From assembly GCA_020975725.1 (NCBI GenBank), contig QXJR01000023.1, positions 372,001 to 436,000 on the forward strand: a DNA stretch of 64,000 nt, written 5' to 3'. Made by a program: the position numbers and the translations under genes. Below are positions 29,803 to 40,691 of this stretch, one piece after another. The notes below the pieces were generated by a model that was not told the DNA's origin, searched no databases, and saw nothing but the letters and a program-made list of their open reading frames with translations. This DNA comes from Picocystis sp. L7. Taxonomy: Eukaryota > Chlorophyta > Picocystophyceae > Picocystales > Picocystaceae. Each line of letters opens with the position of its first letter. Within the stretch, counting starts at the first letter, position 1.

Positions 29803-31365
29803 GCCCACGTGTGCGGTCCCGTGACACGTGGGAGAACCTCCAGAAGCACCCACCAGGACGTGCATGGTGACGTGCGGTGCGCTTGGACGCGCGATGGCGT
29901 GCGCACAAGCGCGCATCGTCCCAAGCTCGAAATAATACGCGAAAACCACGAGAAAAAAAGAAAAAAAAGGGTTTTTTTCTCGGGGACCGTGCCCCGGAAT
30001 GGGTTCTGGACCGGTCGAACCGATCACAACGGGTTTGTGACCTGTGACCGGTCGGAAACGGAGTGGTTGTCCTTCCGATCGACCAGCAACTCGTTCAGGA
30101 CAGCTTCACGACGGATCCTACACACTGGAAAGGACGTCAAGTCAACTCTTCGTACGACCCAAGCCGAGGACCTGGTCGTTGTGCATCAATGCCACGCGAA
30201 CCGACCTTCCTTCGTTGAAATCGACGCCATGCAACTCTCGGCTAAGGCCCTTGCCCAATGTGGTATGCACCATCAGCTCATGTACTTGTACGTCCACGTC
30301 CACGGTCCTGATTTTCCTCCAAGGGCCAGGCTTTCATCGGAAAAGAAACGCCCATGCGTACTCCATGGAATGCAAAGGAGGGTGCGGCAAATGCAAACAC
30401 CACTTATGCGGGAAATGTTCATGGCAAAGATGAAAGCGGGGCCGTAAAAGCTTGCATAAGCGTAGAAACGCCATGAAATAGTTTTCTACATACCTACGGG
30501 AATGTGCTCCTTCTTGAAGCGGCTTTCTTGTGGCGTTGTGCATTGGACATGAACCATTCAATACCGTTTTTTACTGGTTCTGCACTAGTAATAAACCGGT
30601 CGTCACAAACTCAGCTTCCATCGCGGCCATCCCTCCCGTAGAGACATCCCACCATGCCGTCGAGCGCATCACTTACAGCCATCGAAGCGCGGTACAATGT
30701 TCCTTCCTCGATGTCGAGAAGAGGGAAGGGCCAAACGTGCGTCATTGCATTACTTGAAACGTTGACTCCGGATACATGGACCACAAAACCCTCCACTCAC
30801 CTTCAAGATAGTCGCGTCGTTGGTCGTGGACCTCGCGATCCTACACTCGCTTTACGATGGCGTACAAATCTCCACCAGCCACCTCCTAGGTTGCGTTGGA
30901 ATCGAGGAGCAAGCGAGAAGTCCCTCCGTGCCTTGAAACAACCTTTGTCGGCCATGGACGGTTTCGTCCTTGGGAAAAGGAGGTTACACGGAACGGATCA
31001 CCCTGATCCTTGCTCCTCTTGTATCCTTGCGCCAACGTTGTCGCATTACGATTCCGCATCTCGTTCACCGATCATGGGTCCTTCCCACCAACAATCTTCT
31101 TGCGCAACGACACCTTCATCTCGTTGGGCGCTTGCATCGTACGACACACCTCGGATTGTTCCGTATGAGGTAGGTCCACCTGCAGCAAGGTCCTCTCCAG
31201 CATCGGCGGTGTTGGAACGTGGATGTTTCCTCCCATTCTTCCCCCCCTTCGCCAACCACGTGCCACGTGGACAAGGCTCGCCACCTGGTTTTCCCATCCC
31301 TTCGAAGGATCTCCCTCGGTTAACCGGTCCCTTAACTGGGGAGGTGAACTAGAGGACCAGAATGG
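29803..31365. other. Divergent intergenic region, no gene seen
   Basis: This holds the 5' regions of the acidic-protein gene (minus) and the decarboxylase gene (plus). A Cys-rich short frame at about 30362-30433 (CGKCKHHLCGKC) has no convincing start and is not annotated. Confidence 0.45.
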
Positions 31366-32904
31366 ATGTGGAAGATGTCGGAAGCGCACGACGTGGCATG
31401 GTTCCGACAACACGCGCACGAGCTGGTGGACTGGATCGCGGACTACTACGAAGGATTGGAAGGTCGCAAGGTTTGTGCAGAGGTAGAACCGGGATACCTG
31501 CCTCCGCGCCTCCCGAAAAACGCACCAGAAGAGGCGGAAGAATGGAGCCAGGTCATGGAAGATGTGGAAGAGCATGTGATGCCTGGAATCACACATTGGC
31601 AATCTCCGAAGTTCTACGGATACTTTCCAGCCAACGTGTCCTATCCAGCCATATTGGGTGAAATGCTCTCGGCTACCTTCAATACGATCGGATTCTCCTG
31701 GACGGCTTGCCCGGCCCAAACGGAATTGGAGACTGTGGTCTTGGATTGGTTGGCTCGTGCCATGGAACTGCCGGAATGCTTCCATGCAAGCAATCCAAAC
31801 GGTGGAGGAGTCATCCAAGGGACGGCTTCTGAGGCCGTCCTGGTGGCACTGCTGGCTGCCAGGGCAAAAATCAAGGGCAAGTGGGAAGCCAACAATGGCA
31901 CACGTGGCACACCGGAGTCAACGATGTTTCGCAACGGCGGGACATCCCTGTCTGGTGAGAATTTTCCGGCCCATCTGCTGGTGGCATATACCTCTGATCA
32001 GGCGCATTCAGCAGTGCAAAAAGCATGCATGGTGGCTGGCATTGAACATTGGAGGAAGGTGACCACCGCAAAAGAAAACGGATACGCCATGCAGGCGGCA
32101 GACCTGGAACAAGCCATACAGGAAGATCTGGGCGAAGGAAGAATACCTTTCTTTGTTTGCGCAACGGTCGGGACCACCTCTTCCTGTGCAGTAGATCCGC
32201 TGGACTCGTTGGGTTGCGTTCTCCGGAAGCATGACCTCTATGGTCATGTCGATGCTGCATATGCGGGAAGTGCCATGGTTTGCCCAGAGTTCCGCATTCA
32301 CTACAGAGGAATCGACATGTGGCACTCCCTAGCTTCCAACTGTCACAAGTGGATGCTCACCAACTTTGATTGTACAGCTATGTGGACTCAAGACTCCAAA
32401 TCCATTTTGGACGCACTTTCGCTGACCCCGGAATTTCTACGAAACAAGGCGTCAGATAGCGGCGAGGTACGCGACTACAAAGATTGGCAGGTGCCCCTCG
32501 GCCGTCGCTTTCGTTCCTTGAAGTTGTGGTTTGTCATGCGCTCGTTTGGCCTCTCCGGCTTGCGTTCACACATACGAAACCACGTTGCCCTGGCAAGGAA
32601 ATTTGAAGGGTACGTGATGGCTGATAAAAGATTTGAAATCGCAGCAGAGAGTAGATTTGGGCTTGTTTGCTTCCGTTTACGTGGAAATGGAGCTGATATC
32701 ACGAACCGGCTTAACAGGCGGCTGTTGGACGCTCTCAATTCCTCTGGGGAGATGTTCTTGACGCATACAGTTCTGGATGGGTTGTGGGTGTTGAGAGTTG
32801 CATTTGGTGCGGTCAAAACGCAGGGGAGGCATGTTGATGAATCTTGGGGGTTGATAGCAAAGATGGCAGGTGAGATTCTGGAGCAGGAACTGTCCGACGC
32901 CTAA
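31366..32904 (+). CDS. Aromatic-L-amino-acid decarboxylase (PLP, group II)
   Basis: The 512-residue cytosolic-type enzyme decarboxylates an aromatic amino acid (DOPA, tyrosine, tryptophan or similar) to its amine. Family features run in order: N-terminal HELVDWIADYY, HWQSPKFYGYFPAN substrate-pocket segment, CPAQTELETVVLDWLA, GGGVIQGTASEA, DQAHSAVQKA, VDAAYAGSA with the PLP-pairing Asp, and SNCHKWMLTNFDC with the PLP lysine at residue 328. The C-terminal domain ends RVAFGAVKTQ...HVDESW. Length matches plant TDC/TyDC and animal DDC (480-520). No transit peptide is visible. The first ATG (31366) is followed by another three codons later; either could be used. The gene is intronless and converges with the ABC1 kinase gene. 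The substrate cannot be told by eye. Confidence 0.92.
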   Translation: MWKMSEAHDVAWFRQHAHELVDWIADYYEGLEGRKVCAEVEPGYLPPRLPKNAPEEAEEWSQVMEDVEEHVMPGITHWQSPKFYGYFPANVSYPAILGEMLSATFNTIGFSWTACPAQTELETVVLDWLARAMELPECFHASNPNGGGVIQGTASEAVLVALLAARAKIKGKWEANNGTRGTPESTMFRNGGTSLSGENFPAHLLVAYTSDQAHSAVQKACMVAGIEHWRKVTTAKENGYAMQAADLEQAIQEDLGEGRIPFFVCATVGTTSSCAVDPLDSLGCVLRKHDLYGHVDAAYAGSAMVCPEFRIHYRGIDMWHSLASNCHKWMLTNFDCTAMWTQDSKSILDALSLTPEFLRNKASDSGEVRDYKDWQVPLGRRFRSLKLWFVMRSFGLSGLRSHIRNHVALARKFEGYVMADKRFEIAAESRFGLVCFRLRGNGADITNRLNRRLLDALNSSGEMFLTHTVLDGLWVLRVAFGAVKTQGRHVDESWGLIAKMAGEILEQELSDA

Positions 32905-33124
32905 TTCTGCTCCAAATGGTGTGTTTCACGTGCGGATATTTTGATGTTGCTATGCGATGCCACTGCCTGTAATCACTGAGTATAATCTGTGCTTGCGAAG
33001 GGAAACCATGGGTCAGATTCCAACGAGGCTCGATTCAGGAGTATTTGTGATCTCAATTCGACTTTGTGTAAAAGGTTTCGTTTATTTACCATTCCATCAA
33101 AAGTGCATGGCTGCTCAAGGCCTC

Positions 33125-35166
33125 CTATGCAGCTGTCCATCTGTGCATCTGCCTTGAGATGGTCAGCAAAGTTCCCTCCACTGCCTTCGTTCCCGTCTCT
33201 CTGCACAACCCAAGGAAGAGACCGAACAAGGCGCGCAGTCCATCGGACTGGACCGTCGTCGTAGAAACCAGTTGAATGAAAAAATTGGGATCACTCACTA
33301 GCAAGCGTAGGGCAAACGAGGACTGTTCAGAAGTTCTGTAGAGCCTTGAAAAGATCATCTTTCCTCTGGTGGAAAGACTGCCATCTGCGAATTCTCCAAG
33401 AGTGGACCGATAGGCATCTAACAGATCTAGCTCCAGAGCACGACGGGTTTGGTTGCCTTGCTCCGAGAGAAGGAACAGTATGCCATCCTCTAATGCCTGC
33501 ACGTACGTCTCTTGGTACTCTGAAAAGCCCCAGCCTCCTGTCTCATTATTGCTGTTCTGTACTGCTTCCGTGAGTCGCTTCACCCGGTTCCAGCGAACTG
33601 TCCCGTCTGTATTGAGCACGATTGATAGCAGCATCCGCCTCATCTCAGGCGATCTGTCCTTCAAAAGCACCCGCAAAACATATGGGTAGGAACGGGAAAC
33701 CACCTGAAAACCACTTTGGACCGCAGAAGCTGTGCCTTCCAATGCTGCCAGCGACCGGATCACAGGAGCCAGTCTGGGAGGAACCCGGAAGGGAATATCC
33801 GCAAGCTTCGCCACGTTTGCTATGTGCTGGACTGCCCCTGCAAAGTCCATCTTCTTTGGGCCAGCCTTCTCCTCAAAAACCGGGCTCAAAGCGGCGATCC
33901 AGTCCCCAGTGGTAGTGCTTGGAGACAGGAAATCAAGCGACTGCAATGCAAGCACCAACGCTGCCGGGTCGTTGTTCACATATGCCACAAACGCTTTCAC
34001 CAAGCCATCCCGGTCAGATTTGTGTACTTCTGCAACATTGCCAAAATCCAAATAAATCAACGCCCCTCCAGGAGATGCCATGAGGTTGCCCGGATGAGCG
34101 TCCTGGTAGAGCAACCGAAAGCACGAGGTGAGCACAGGAAACGGTCAGCACCCCACCCAAACAACCATGATCGATGCGCTGCAGTTGGTGTTACTGCACT
34201 TGTGGAACGTACCGCGTGAAAAAAACCATCTTCTAGAAGCTGCTTGATGCCACAGAAGACTCCTGTTTCCACGAGTTTCTGTGTGTCGAGTCCCAGTCTC
34301 CGAACTCCTTCCTGATCGGTGAGCTTGATCCCATCCATCCATTCCATGGTGATGACTTTGCGAGTGGAATGTTGGTAGAAGACCTTGGGGACGTGAACGA
34401 TCCCTCCTGGTGGTGTATTTGTGCCATGTGTCTCACGGGTGTCGTACAGCTTGCGGAACCTATCGAGGTTGTTGGCCTCCCGTTTGTAGTCCAACTCCAA
34501 GAAGATGCGTCCCACCAGCTCATCTACCAGCAAAGCTGCATCCGATTGAATGCCATACTTCCCAGCATATCTTTTGGCCAACATGCTAAGCACCACCGCG
34601 TCCAAGGCCACCTGCTCCTGCAGCCTCGGACGTTGCACTTTGACAGCCACTGCGGTGGCATCGCCTCTGAGCCTTGCCTTGTACACCTGTCCCAAGGAAG
34701 CCGCACCCACTGGATAATGGCTGAAGGATTCGAACACTTCTTTGGGATCCTGCTGGAGCTCTTCCTTGAGGATCTGTCTGGCTTCTTCCTCTGGGAAGGG
34801 CGGGAGTCGATCCTGCAACTTGGTCAGTTCCAAGCAGTATTCTGGCGGAAGCAGATCCGGACGTGTGGCCAAGGCCTGTCCTAGTTTCACAAAAGAAGGT
34901 CCGAGCGTGGTGAGTCCAATTCGAAGCCTCACTGCACGTTCTTCCATGCTGCCACGCTTGAGGATGCCATTCACCAACCTCAAATAGCCGACACGAGAGA
35001 GGATCTGCCATGCTCTGCGAGCCAAGCGATGAGGACGTAGGTAGTAGTGCTTCCGGAAGGCTTCCAGGTCGTACGTGGACCAAGGAGGAGAGGCGTTTGC
35101 CGCAGTGGAAGCCGCTCGCGACGCGCGACGCCACCATGCGCGCATTCGGACGGTTGTGGTGGTCAT
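33125..35166 (-). CDS. ABC1/ADCK (UbiB-family) atypical kinase, two exons
   Basis: Exons 35166-34213 and 34102-33125 give 643 residues. The 110-nt intron (GTACGT...CTCTACCAG, branch GCTGACCG) falls inside the catalytic segment and joins FFHA to DAHPGN in phase. Visible family marks are the KxGQ motif SFVKLGQALATRPDLLP (about residue 95), the ATP-site Lys in VAVKVQRP, an acidic switch region, DAHPGN, and DFGN with the metal-binding Asp. Plant and algal relatives (ABC1K) sit in plastoglobules or mitochondria and control prenylquinone metabolism. The N-terminus (MTTTTVRMRAWWRRASRAAS) is Arg/Ser/Ala-rich, consistent with organelle import. The ABC1K subgroup is not determined. It converges with the decarboxylase gene, 220 bp apart. 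Confidence 0.9.
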
Positions 35167-36707
35167 AACCGATCCGAACGGGGTCGTCGAATACCGTTAC
35201 CGATATGGGGGGAACGCAACGACCGACCCATCGACGTGGACTCACATGGTACCATGGAATACCCATTGGTGATTGGACGTGGGGGAAGGAAAGATTCCGA
35301 AAGGGACAACCCGTACGTTCGAACGCATCGTTCCATCCTCGATCAAGAAGGTGCTTGCCATACTAAAACTGCGAAGAACGAACCATCGGGCGCCCTGCAT
35401 CGCGTCGAAAGGGTGCGTGCGACCGCCCGCCCCATGGGAATCCCTACCGGAGGAAGTGTTTCCGTCCGCGCTCGTGCGTATGGAAAGAATGGAAGGATTC
35501 ATTGCGTGAGTCATCTTTGGGTGATCGTGCTCCATTCCTTCAACCAAGGAGTGCATGGGGGCGACGCTTCTTATTCTCGCATCCCTCTGAACGGCACGAA
35601 AAGAGCGTTCCAAACACCACATAGAAAGGGTGCTATTCCCACCATCCCTTCTCGCTGTCTCGTGGAAAAGAGAGGTCTTGTTGGTCGATCAAGTCGATCT
35701 CGAAACTCGAACCCGTCGTTCAAAAGCCCTTTCCACGCATTAGCAAACCACCAACTTCATGTTTTATTGTTTTCCATCAACGGTCTTGGGAGCATCCAAC
35801 GCTCAAAGTACTTGGATTTTCGTTCAAGAATGCGGTCGAAAAGGACCCTACAGATGGGTTCCTCTCTAAATGCTCGGTATGAAGGCTCATCCCGGCGCTT
35901 TCTCCATCATCGAGCGGCGCCCGCAAGTTGCTTCGCGCATGTTTTGCCTTGTTGTTGGTTCCGTGCCAGAGTCGTCGCTCCACGATGCTCGATGATAGAG
36001 TCGTTTGCGCGAGGGTGGTCTTCTTCCCTTATTGCAACGCGTCCATGCACACGATGCTTGTGGTATTTGGCTTGGGTTGGACGCTGCTTTGCTCGGATTC
36101 CCGACCGTCTCCATTCGCGCGAGAGGGCCAAATGGCCCTCGCACGGCTCGTAAGCGCATTGGATGGGCTAGGGACGGCCTCGATCTGCGGCGAGGTTGGA
36201 CTCGTCCCCCCTCGAGGTGGTTGCGCGTTTTGGGGTCCCACGGTCAGAAGATGGCTTCACGCCGTTGTTCATCGCCGTCTCGTGTGGAAAGCAACGTCCG
36301 TCCCTCGGGTTAGCCTTGCCATTCGCCTTCCCATTATCCACGCCGTTGCCCGGTCGGAATCTCCATCGTTGCTCGTTCTCTGCCATTGGTTTTGGACGTG
36401 CCGCTCATCCCCGAAACGTCGCCAATTTCGAACCGTCCGTTCCACCTCCTTCTTCGGCCGTGGCGGAATTCTGCGCATGCGCTTGGTCGGTGTAGCAGGA
36501 CCTCGCTACCGACGCGCATCCACCACCGCTCGCTCCGACCCGTGCGTGGGTTGCGCTCTTCCCGTTTCCTCGTCTGCTTCTCCTTTCGCCCATCCCCTTG
36601 TCTTTCTTCTGGTGCTTGTGCCTTCCCTCCATGCGTTGTACGTTCGTCCTTCGGGGTGGAAGGAGAGGGTGGACACATCCACAGCCCCAGATCGGTTTGG
36701 GGTGGCG
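35167..36707. other. Divergent intergenic region between ABC1 kinase and RING genes
   Basis: This holds both 5' regions. The plus-strand frame is open from 35928 into the RING gene but lacks domain content before 36708. No other gene, RNA or repeat was recognised. Confidence 0.45.
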
Positions 36708-37406
36708 ATGAACCCGGTCCACGTGGCATCCGAGACACGTGTCCATCCGACGTGTCCGATCTGCTTGCACGTGCACGTGGATGCGGTGGAGGTGCAAGGA
36801 TGCGCCCATCGGTTCTGCATGGAATGCATCCAAACGTGGGCGAACCAACAGAAACGGCCCAGGTGTCCAGTGTGCAACGAAAGGGTGGAGGTGGTCCTGG
36901 ACGAAAGCGGGAGCGAAGTGGTGCTGGAAGGAGGAGAAGAACACGACGTGCAAGAGGCGGACCTGAGTGGACTGGACCACGCGTACTTCCACGTGGAAGC
37001 GAGGCGCGTGCTGAGCCGAGCCGAGGAGGTCCAGCAGAGACTCGTCCACGAAATCTGCAACGGTGGTCGTGGGGGACGTCCCAACCACCATGCCAACCGT
37101 CCAGCAGCATTGGAACAGATCCAACCGGTCGTGGAATCCGCACAGAGGTGCGTCCAATCCATGAGAATGGGGATCCCCTTCGATCCAAACCAAGTTCTGG
37201 CGGAACTGTACGATCTACAAGCCATCCTCGAAGCGATCGAACAAGAAGATTATGCAAGCCCAATCACCAACACCATCGGACCCAGGAGGTACAGCGCGGC
37301 GGATGCAGAATGGATGGAAGAAGACGCATCGGACTCGTGCCACAGCCAGGAAGACGAGGATCCGTCGTGGTACGATCACGTCCAATCCAAGCATGGATAT
37401 CGATGA
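36708..37406 (+). CDS. RING-finger protein, putative E3 ubiquitin ligase
   Basis: The 232-residue protein has an N-terminal RING: CPIC at residues 16-19, then CAHRFCMECIQTW and CPVC, giving the C-x2-C, C-H-x2-C-x2-C, C-x2-C zinc ligands. Such domains recruit E2 enzymes. The rest is acidic and helical (HVEARRVLSRAEEVQQRLV, LAELYDLQAILEAIEQED) without transmembrane segments. The fold after the RING is not recognised, so partner and target are unknown. I use the first ATG with a plausible context, at 36708, just ahead of the RING. It is intronless. Confidence 0.82.
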   Translation: MNPVHVASETRVHPTCPICLHVHVDAVEVQGCAHRFCMECIQTWANQQKRPRCPVCNERVEVVLDESGSEVVLEGGEEHDVQEADLSGLDHAYFHVEARRVLSRAEEVQQRLVHEICNGGRGGRPNHHANRPAALEQIQPVVESAQRCVQSMRMGIPFDPNQVLAELYDLQAILEAIEQEDYASPITNTIGPRRYSAADAEWMEEDASDSCHSQEDEDPSWYDHVQSKHGYR

Positions 37407-38905
37407 CAAAAGGGCAAGCGGAGGGGAGCCCTCCCCAAGCCAAGACGATGCTGCACCTTTCCACCACGCGCTCCGGCCGCTGCATGAAAGCGAGGATCGC
37501 TATCCACACCTGAAATCCGTGGACTAAAAGAAAACTTTCACGAGGTAACGATACTCCGAAGCGAGACATGATGTCCAGCCTATCCACGTCGAGGACGTGA
37601 ACATGCGGATTTCGAAAGAGAACGATGTCCGGGAGGAGGAGGTCCAGGAACCAAGGGTGGAGCCAGGGTAACACACGGGTGCGTGTGTGCAGGGGAGCAA
37701 GGGTTTGCCATTTAGCATCCCCCACGAACCAGCAGATTGGCGGTGGGTTGCCCAACATCAAAGGTGACGTGCCATCGGGGATCTCAGTACGATCTTGCTT
37801 TCCGCGTTCGAATGGGTGACCCATGGCAGGAGAGAGTAAAGTCAATGCCATCCAGCATTCCTTGGCCTCACAAGTCCATCTCAAGAGTTCTGAATGCTTT
37901 TCTGACCCCTCTCCTTTGACCCACAGCACCAGATGTCGCGTGGCGCCTGTCCCGGGCGCCGTGGTATGTTGGTTGGGATTTCCAAAAGGAAGAAAGCACG
38001 CGGCAGCGCTGCTGCTTGCAACACACAAAATTTGGATGGCCGGTTACTGCTTTGCTGTTCTGCAGCTCGTCCATGGCCGCTTTGGTTCTGTCTTGAGGAG
38101 GCAACTAATTCATCTTGGTGCACGTTGGGGATCGGAACAAAGGCTTTGGTTCCAGCTTCTATTCTAGCCTCGGTCTCGCGCAGAACTCTCCTGGATTTCA
38201 CAGGTGCGCGAGTACTCAACGATGGGCGTCACTGTGTTCTCGAAAGCTTCGATGGTGGTTGTCAAGGCAGAGCGATTTGAGAGTGGCTGTGCAGTGTGCC
38301 CGAGGCACACTACCATGTGGGGAAGGGCTCAGATCAGGCTTCCATGACCATCATTGGTTGAAACAGGGAAACATCTCGTTTCACTCTCGCGCTTCAGCAG
38401 CCCAAGATCTGCTCCTTGGAGTTGGGTTTGATCCATCTCCTGTAATTTGTTCGGTGTGACAATTCAATTGGAAAGGTTTCCAATACTTCACCGCGATGTG
38501 CGTGGCAGCAGAGTCAGGCTGAACGCAGCAGTGCATGCCTGGCAGCGCGTCCCTGTCCACCGCTCAGTAACGTTTGAGGCATCCGTCCTGTGCCCGGTGT
38601 TTCACGGTCCATGGGAACACGGATGCAGATCCAGACATCCCGATTCCATCTCTCCAGCGCGCCTTGCGATCGCCGTCCCTTTCTACACCGGATCCACCTG
38701 GACTGGTCCACATCTCCATCCACATGAAACGCCGTGTTCCAATTGTGTGTCTGGGTGGGTTACAATGGTGGGGCTGGATCCCCCACCAGGAGTGCTGGGC
38801 TCCCCCCAGGTCCCCTCGTCCACTGCCACGTGGATGCCAACTTGCGTCCGTACATCTGGGTTCCTTCACTTTTTTCTGGAGCGAAGGAACGAAGGAGCGT
38901 TGGCG
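37407..38905. other. Interval with an unresolved minus-strand reading frame
   Basis: A minus-strand frame open at 38028-37264 has protein-like content (for example SELLRWTCEAKECWMAL, PWFLDLLLPDIVLF, VLDVDRLDIMSRFG). It has no ATG at its front and runs into the antisense of the RING gene. Upstream minus-strand fragments near 38170-38440 also look coding but fall in other frames, as exons might. A plus-strand branch-like CTGACC with a following CACAG at about 37896-37926 confuses the picture. I cannot build a reliable model, and no family is recognised. 38450-38905 is probably the 5' region of the dioxygenase gene. Confidence 0.3.
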
Positions 38906-40573
38906 ATGGAGGTCCTCGAAGCGTCGCGAAACGGGCTGCGATGGATGGCAGGACTTGCCTTGGACGTGATGGAAGCGATGCTGGCATGGATGCGACAGAA
39001 GGTGTCGCAACCAGAAGCCTTGGGTCGGAACCTACTCAGCAATCCGTACTGGAAACCCATCCACGAAGAAATCCATGCCATACAGTTGCAAGTGGTGGGC
39101 GAAATACCCAAGAGCTTGAGAGGAGGTGCATACTTGAGGAACGGTCCCAATGCAGCACATCAACCCATCGCTTCCATGCACTTGTTCGATGGAGATGGCA
39201 TGGTGCATGTGGTCCGATTCCACGAGGACGGCGGTGCAGCTTATGCCAACCACTATGTGAGGACCAAAAGATGGAAGATAGAAGCTGATGCCGGAAGAGC
39301 GCTGGTGATGAAGATTGGAGACCTCACGGGTGTATGGGGACTGTTCGTGCTCGCCATCAACAAGGCGAGGCACAAGCTGCAAATCATACCCGCATGTGAC
39401 AAAGGAGAGGACCTGGGTGCAGCCAACACGGCTCTGATATGGCATGCCGCAAGGGTGCTAGCCTTGCACGAAGGTGACGTACCATATGCACTCCGCATCC
39501 TTTGTGATGGTGCTCTGCAAACCTTGGGGGCACTGCAAAAAGCGGCCGCTGATAATCCTCGTGTTCAAGATGCATTCATGGCACTGCCCCATGTTTGCAC
39601 GGCACACCCCAAACGAGATCCCCGAAATGGAGAACTGCTCACGTTCGGCTATCAGGTGGAAGATGCGCCCTATTTGGAAGTATCTCTTGTGTCGAAGGAA
39701 GGGAAGACATTGCGATCAGTCCCTATCGAAATCCAAGAGCCAGTGATGATACACGACTGTGCAATGACTGACAAGTATTTCATTCTGCTAGACTGTCCGC
39801 TCGTGTTTGACCCCAAGATTATGGTCTCCAAAGGGACCCTTCCGTTTGAAATGCGCAATCGAAACACAAGGATTGGGCTTGTTTGCAGAGAGGCACTTAG
39901 GAATGGCGATGAGATTCGGGTGCAGTGGATGGAGCTCCCTCCGTGTTTCATCTTCCACACCGTGAATGCTTGGGATGCCGAAGACGGTTCCGTGATCATG
40001 TACGTGTGCCGTTTTGAAACCTTCAACTTGGGTGGGTTCAAGGGACAGTTGCCGCACCTCTACCGCTTTGATCTGTATCCTGCAACTGGATCTGCAAGCC
40101 AAAAGCAATGCTTGGAGATGGATTGGGGACTGGACTTCCCTAAGGTTCACGAGGGCTTGCTAGGGTTGCCCACACAATATGCATACTTCCTGCGGGTGGG
40201 GAAGCTATTTGCGGAGCCCGGGGAAGCATCTTCTACCTTGGTGAAGGTGGATCTTCAGCGATGCCAAGTGGTGGGAGAAGTAGGATTCGGCCCTGGCTTC
40301 ATGGCCGGCGAAGGTTTCTTTGTCCCAAACTTAATGGCAACCTCGGAGGACGATGGGTTTCTACTGTCTTTCGTCGTTGACGTTGAGGGAGAAGAGAGTT
40401 TTTTGGCAGTTGTAGACGCTCAAAACATGTCGCAAACGCTTGTTGCCAAGATCAAAATCCCACACCGGGTCCCGATGGGGTTCCATGGCCTCTACATCAC
40501 AAAGGAGGAGTTTGACATGCAAAAGAATGGCACAAGTTGGGAAAGCGCAGGGTTGTCAAAACCTGCAGCCTAA
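38906..40573 (+). CDS. Carotenoid cleavage dioxygenase
   Basis: The 555-residue non-heme iron enzyme is predicted to split a carotenoid or apocarotenoid double bond with O2. The four iron-binding histidines of the family are all present: His234 (CTAHPKRDP), His283 (MIHDC), His351 (FHTVNAWD) and His527 (GFHGLYI). GGAYLRNGPNA and HLFDGDGMVHVVRF are the usual early blade motifs of the seven-bladed propeller. The N-terminal amphipathic helix (RNGLRWMAGLALDV) could bind membranes; a clear transit peptide is not seen, as in CCD1-type enzymes. I start at ATG 38906; the longer open frame upstream is leader. The substrate is unknown. The gene converges with MGDG synthase, only 118 bp apart. Confidence 0.9.
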   Translation: MEVLEASRNGLRWMAGLALDVMEAMLAWMRQKVSQPEALGRNLLSNPYWKPIHEEIHAIQLQVVGEIPKSLRGGAYLRNGPNAAHQPIASMHLFDGDGMVHVVRFHEDGGAAYANHYVRTKRWKIEADAGRALVMKIGDLTGVWGLFVLAINKARHKLQIIPACDKGEDLGAANTALIWHAARVLALHEGDVPYALRILCDGALQTLGALQKAAADNPRVQDAFMALPHVCTAHPKRDPRNGELLTFGYQVEDAPYLEVSLVSKEGKTLRSVPIEIQEPVMIHDCAMTDKYFILLDCPLVFDPKIMVSKGTLPFEMRNRNTRIGLVCREALRNGDEIRVQWMELPPCFIFHTVNAWDAEDGSVIMYVCRFETFNLGGFKGQLPHLYRFDLYPATGSASQKQCLEMDWGLDFPKVHEGLLGLPTQYAYFLRVGKLFAEPGEASSTLVKVDLQRCQVVGEVGFGPGFMAGEGFFVPNLMATSEDDGFLLSFVVDVEGEESFLAVVDAQNMSQTLVAKIKIPHRVPMGFHGLYITKEEFDMQKNGTSWESAGLSKPAA

Positions 40574-40691
40574 GGTGTGGGCAGCGTAGAGTGTTTCCGT
40601 GAGGAGATGCCTGTGAGAACAGTTCCCTGGAGCAGTGTTTATTTCTTGCGCCTTTATTCCTGCAAAAAGTACGAGCAAGCTCGGCAATCCC

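Noticed and set aside
30362-30433. Cys-rich peptide CGKCKHHLCGKC
   Set aside because: No supported start, no conserved spacing, and a stop soon after; probably chance.
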